A stretch of DNA of 64,000 bases from Bacteroidia bacterium (GTDB taxonomy: Bacteria > Bacteroidota > Bacteroidia > J057), in the NCBI GenBank assembly GCA_041391665.1, contig JAWKNO010000003.1:62001-126000 (forward strand). Reading direction: 5' to 3'. The notes beneath the pieces were generated by a model. That model worked only from the letters and a program-made list of their open reading frames with translations, was not told where the DNA came from and did not search any database. Of this stretch, positions 63,914 through 64,000 are shown piece by piece (positions within the stretch are counted from its first letter, which is position 1; each line of letters starts with the position of its first letter). The translations under genes were made by a program, and so were the position numbers.

Positions 63914-64000
63914 TCAGCCAATGGCATTCCCCAGCTCAAACATTGGCAGGTACATCGCAACCAATATCCATGCGACCATTCCACCTAGCACCACGATCAG
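63914..64000 (-). CDS. GspF/PilC-like inner-membrane platform protein, C-terminal end only
   Basis: Reading the minus strand from the window edge gives 28 codons and a stop at 63914-63916. The residues include VLGGMVAWILVAMYLPMFEL followed by GNAIG, the typical last membrane helix and tail of GspF/PilC. The rest of the gene lies beyond the window. It fits first or second place in the pseudopilus operon. Confidence 0.8.
   Translation of the reverse strand: MIVVLGGMVAWILVAMYLPMFELGNAIG

Overview
The window reads as a chromosomal segment of a member of the Bacteroidota, probably a Saprospiria- or Cytophagales-type heterotroph. The evidence is a type IX secretion (Por) C-terminal sorting tail, a DUF2027-Smr protein, a Bacteroidota-type AddB-like nuclease, many lipoproteins and polysaccharide enzymes, weak Shine-Dalgarno sequences, and several matches to the Bacteroidota -7 promoter element (TAnnTTTG). 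Most of it looks like moderate-G+C native chromosome. The stretch from about 33.9 to 45.0 kb is visibly A+T-richer.

Layout. 0-14.9 kb: end of a glycosyltransferase, an isolated nuoN, a secreted glycoside hydrolase, smc-tsaC, a membrane-anchored subtilase, a toxin-antitoxin pair, two secreted unknowns and a DUF2027-Smr protein. 15.0-20.0 kb: an RNA-metabolism locus. It holds a structured leader with a terminator, a Ro60-like TROVE gene, two tandem copies of a Y-RNA-like hairpin each followed by a complete tRNA-like cloverleaf, a genuine tRNA-Cys, a small L7/L12-C-like gene, an HNH protein and an RtcB RNA ligase. 20.2-33.4 kb: alkaline phosphatase, ECF sigma with a likely anti-sigma factor, lipoprotein, GH20 hexosaminidase, Na/Pi transporter, rhomboid, cyclophilin, AddB-like nuclease and a sialate O-acetylesterase that shares its C-terminal tail with the GH20. 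33.9-35.6 kb: two unknown lipoproteins.

35.8-45.0 kb: a compact A+T-rich seven-gene operon. Its genes encode a Ycf46-like AAA+ ATPase, an UPF1/DNA2-like SF1 helicase, two proteins resembling the phospholipase-D fold (one winged-helix, one coiled-coil), a DUF2997 protein, a Ycf35-like DUF1257 protein and a radical-SAM activase-like protein. Gaps are 0-6 bp or the genes overlap. Palindromic debris follows it. It looks like a transferred multi-protein, NTP-dependent machine, possibly defensive, and is one of the two best candidates for an undescribed system.

45.3-57.7 kb: T9SS cargo, MFS transporter, TonB-dependent receptor, MBL hydrolase, sulfatase, Tat-exported enolase-superfamily enzyme, DUF1080 lipoprotein and a second sialate O-acetylesterase (a glycan-degradation neighbourhood), then a coiled-coil nuclease-like protein built on a 21-bp repeat. 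57.7-64.0 kb: a minus-strand type II secretion/type IV pilus-like operon (GspF end, pseudopilin, prepilin peptidase, GspE, secretin, GspL-like, GspM-like) that leaves the window.

The other strong candidate is the Ro/Y-RNA locus. Bacterial Y RNAs that mimic tRNA (YrlA) are known, and rsr-yrlA-rtcBA gene clusters are known in enterobacteria. Here each Y hairpin is followed by its own full-length cloverleaf, the unit is duplicated in tandem, and the Ro gene is preceded by a possible terminator/antiterminator switch whose hairpin resembles the Y stem.
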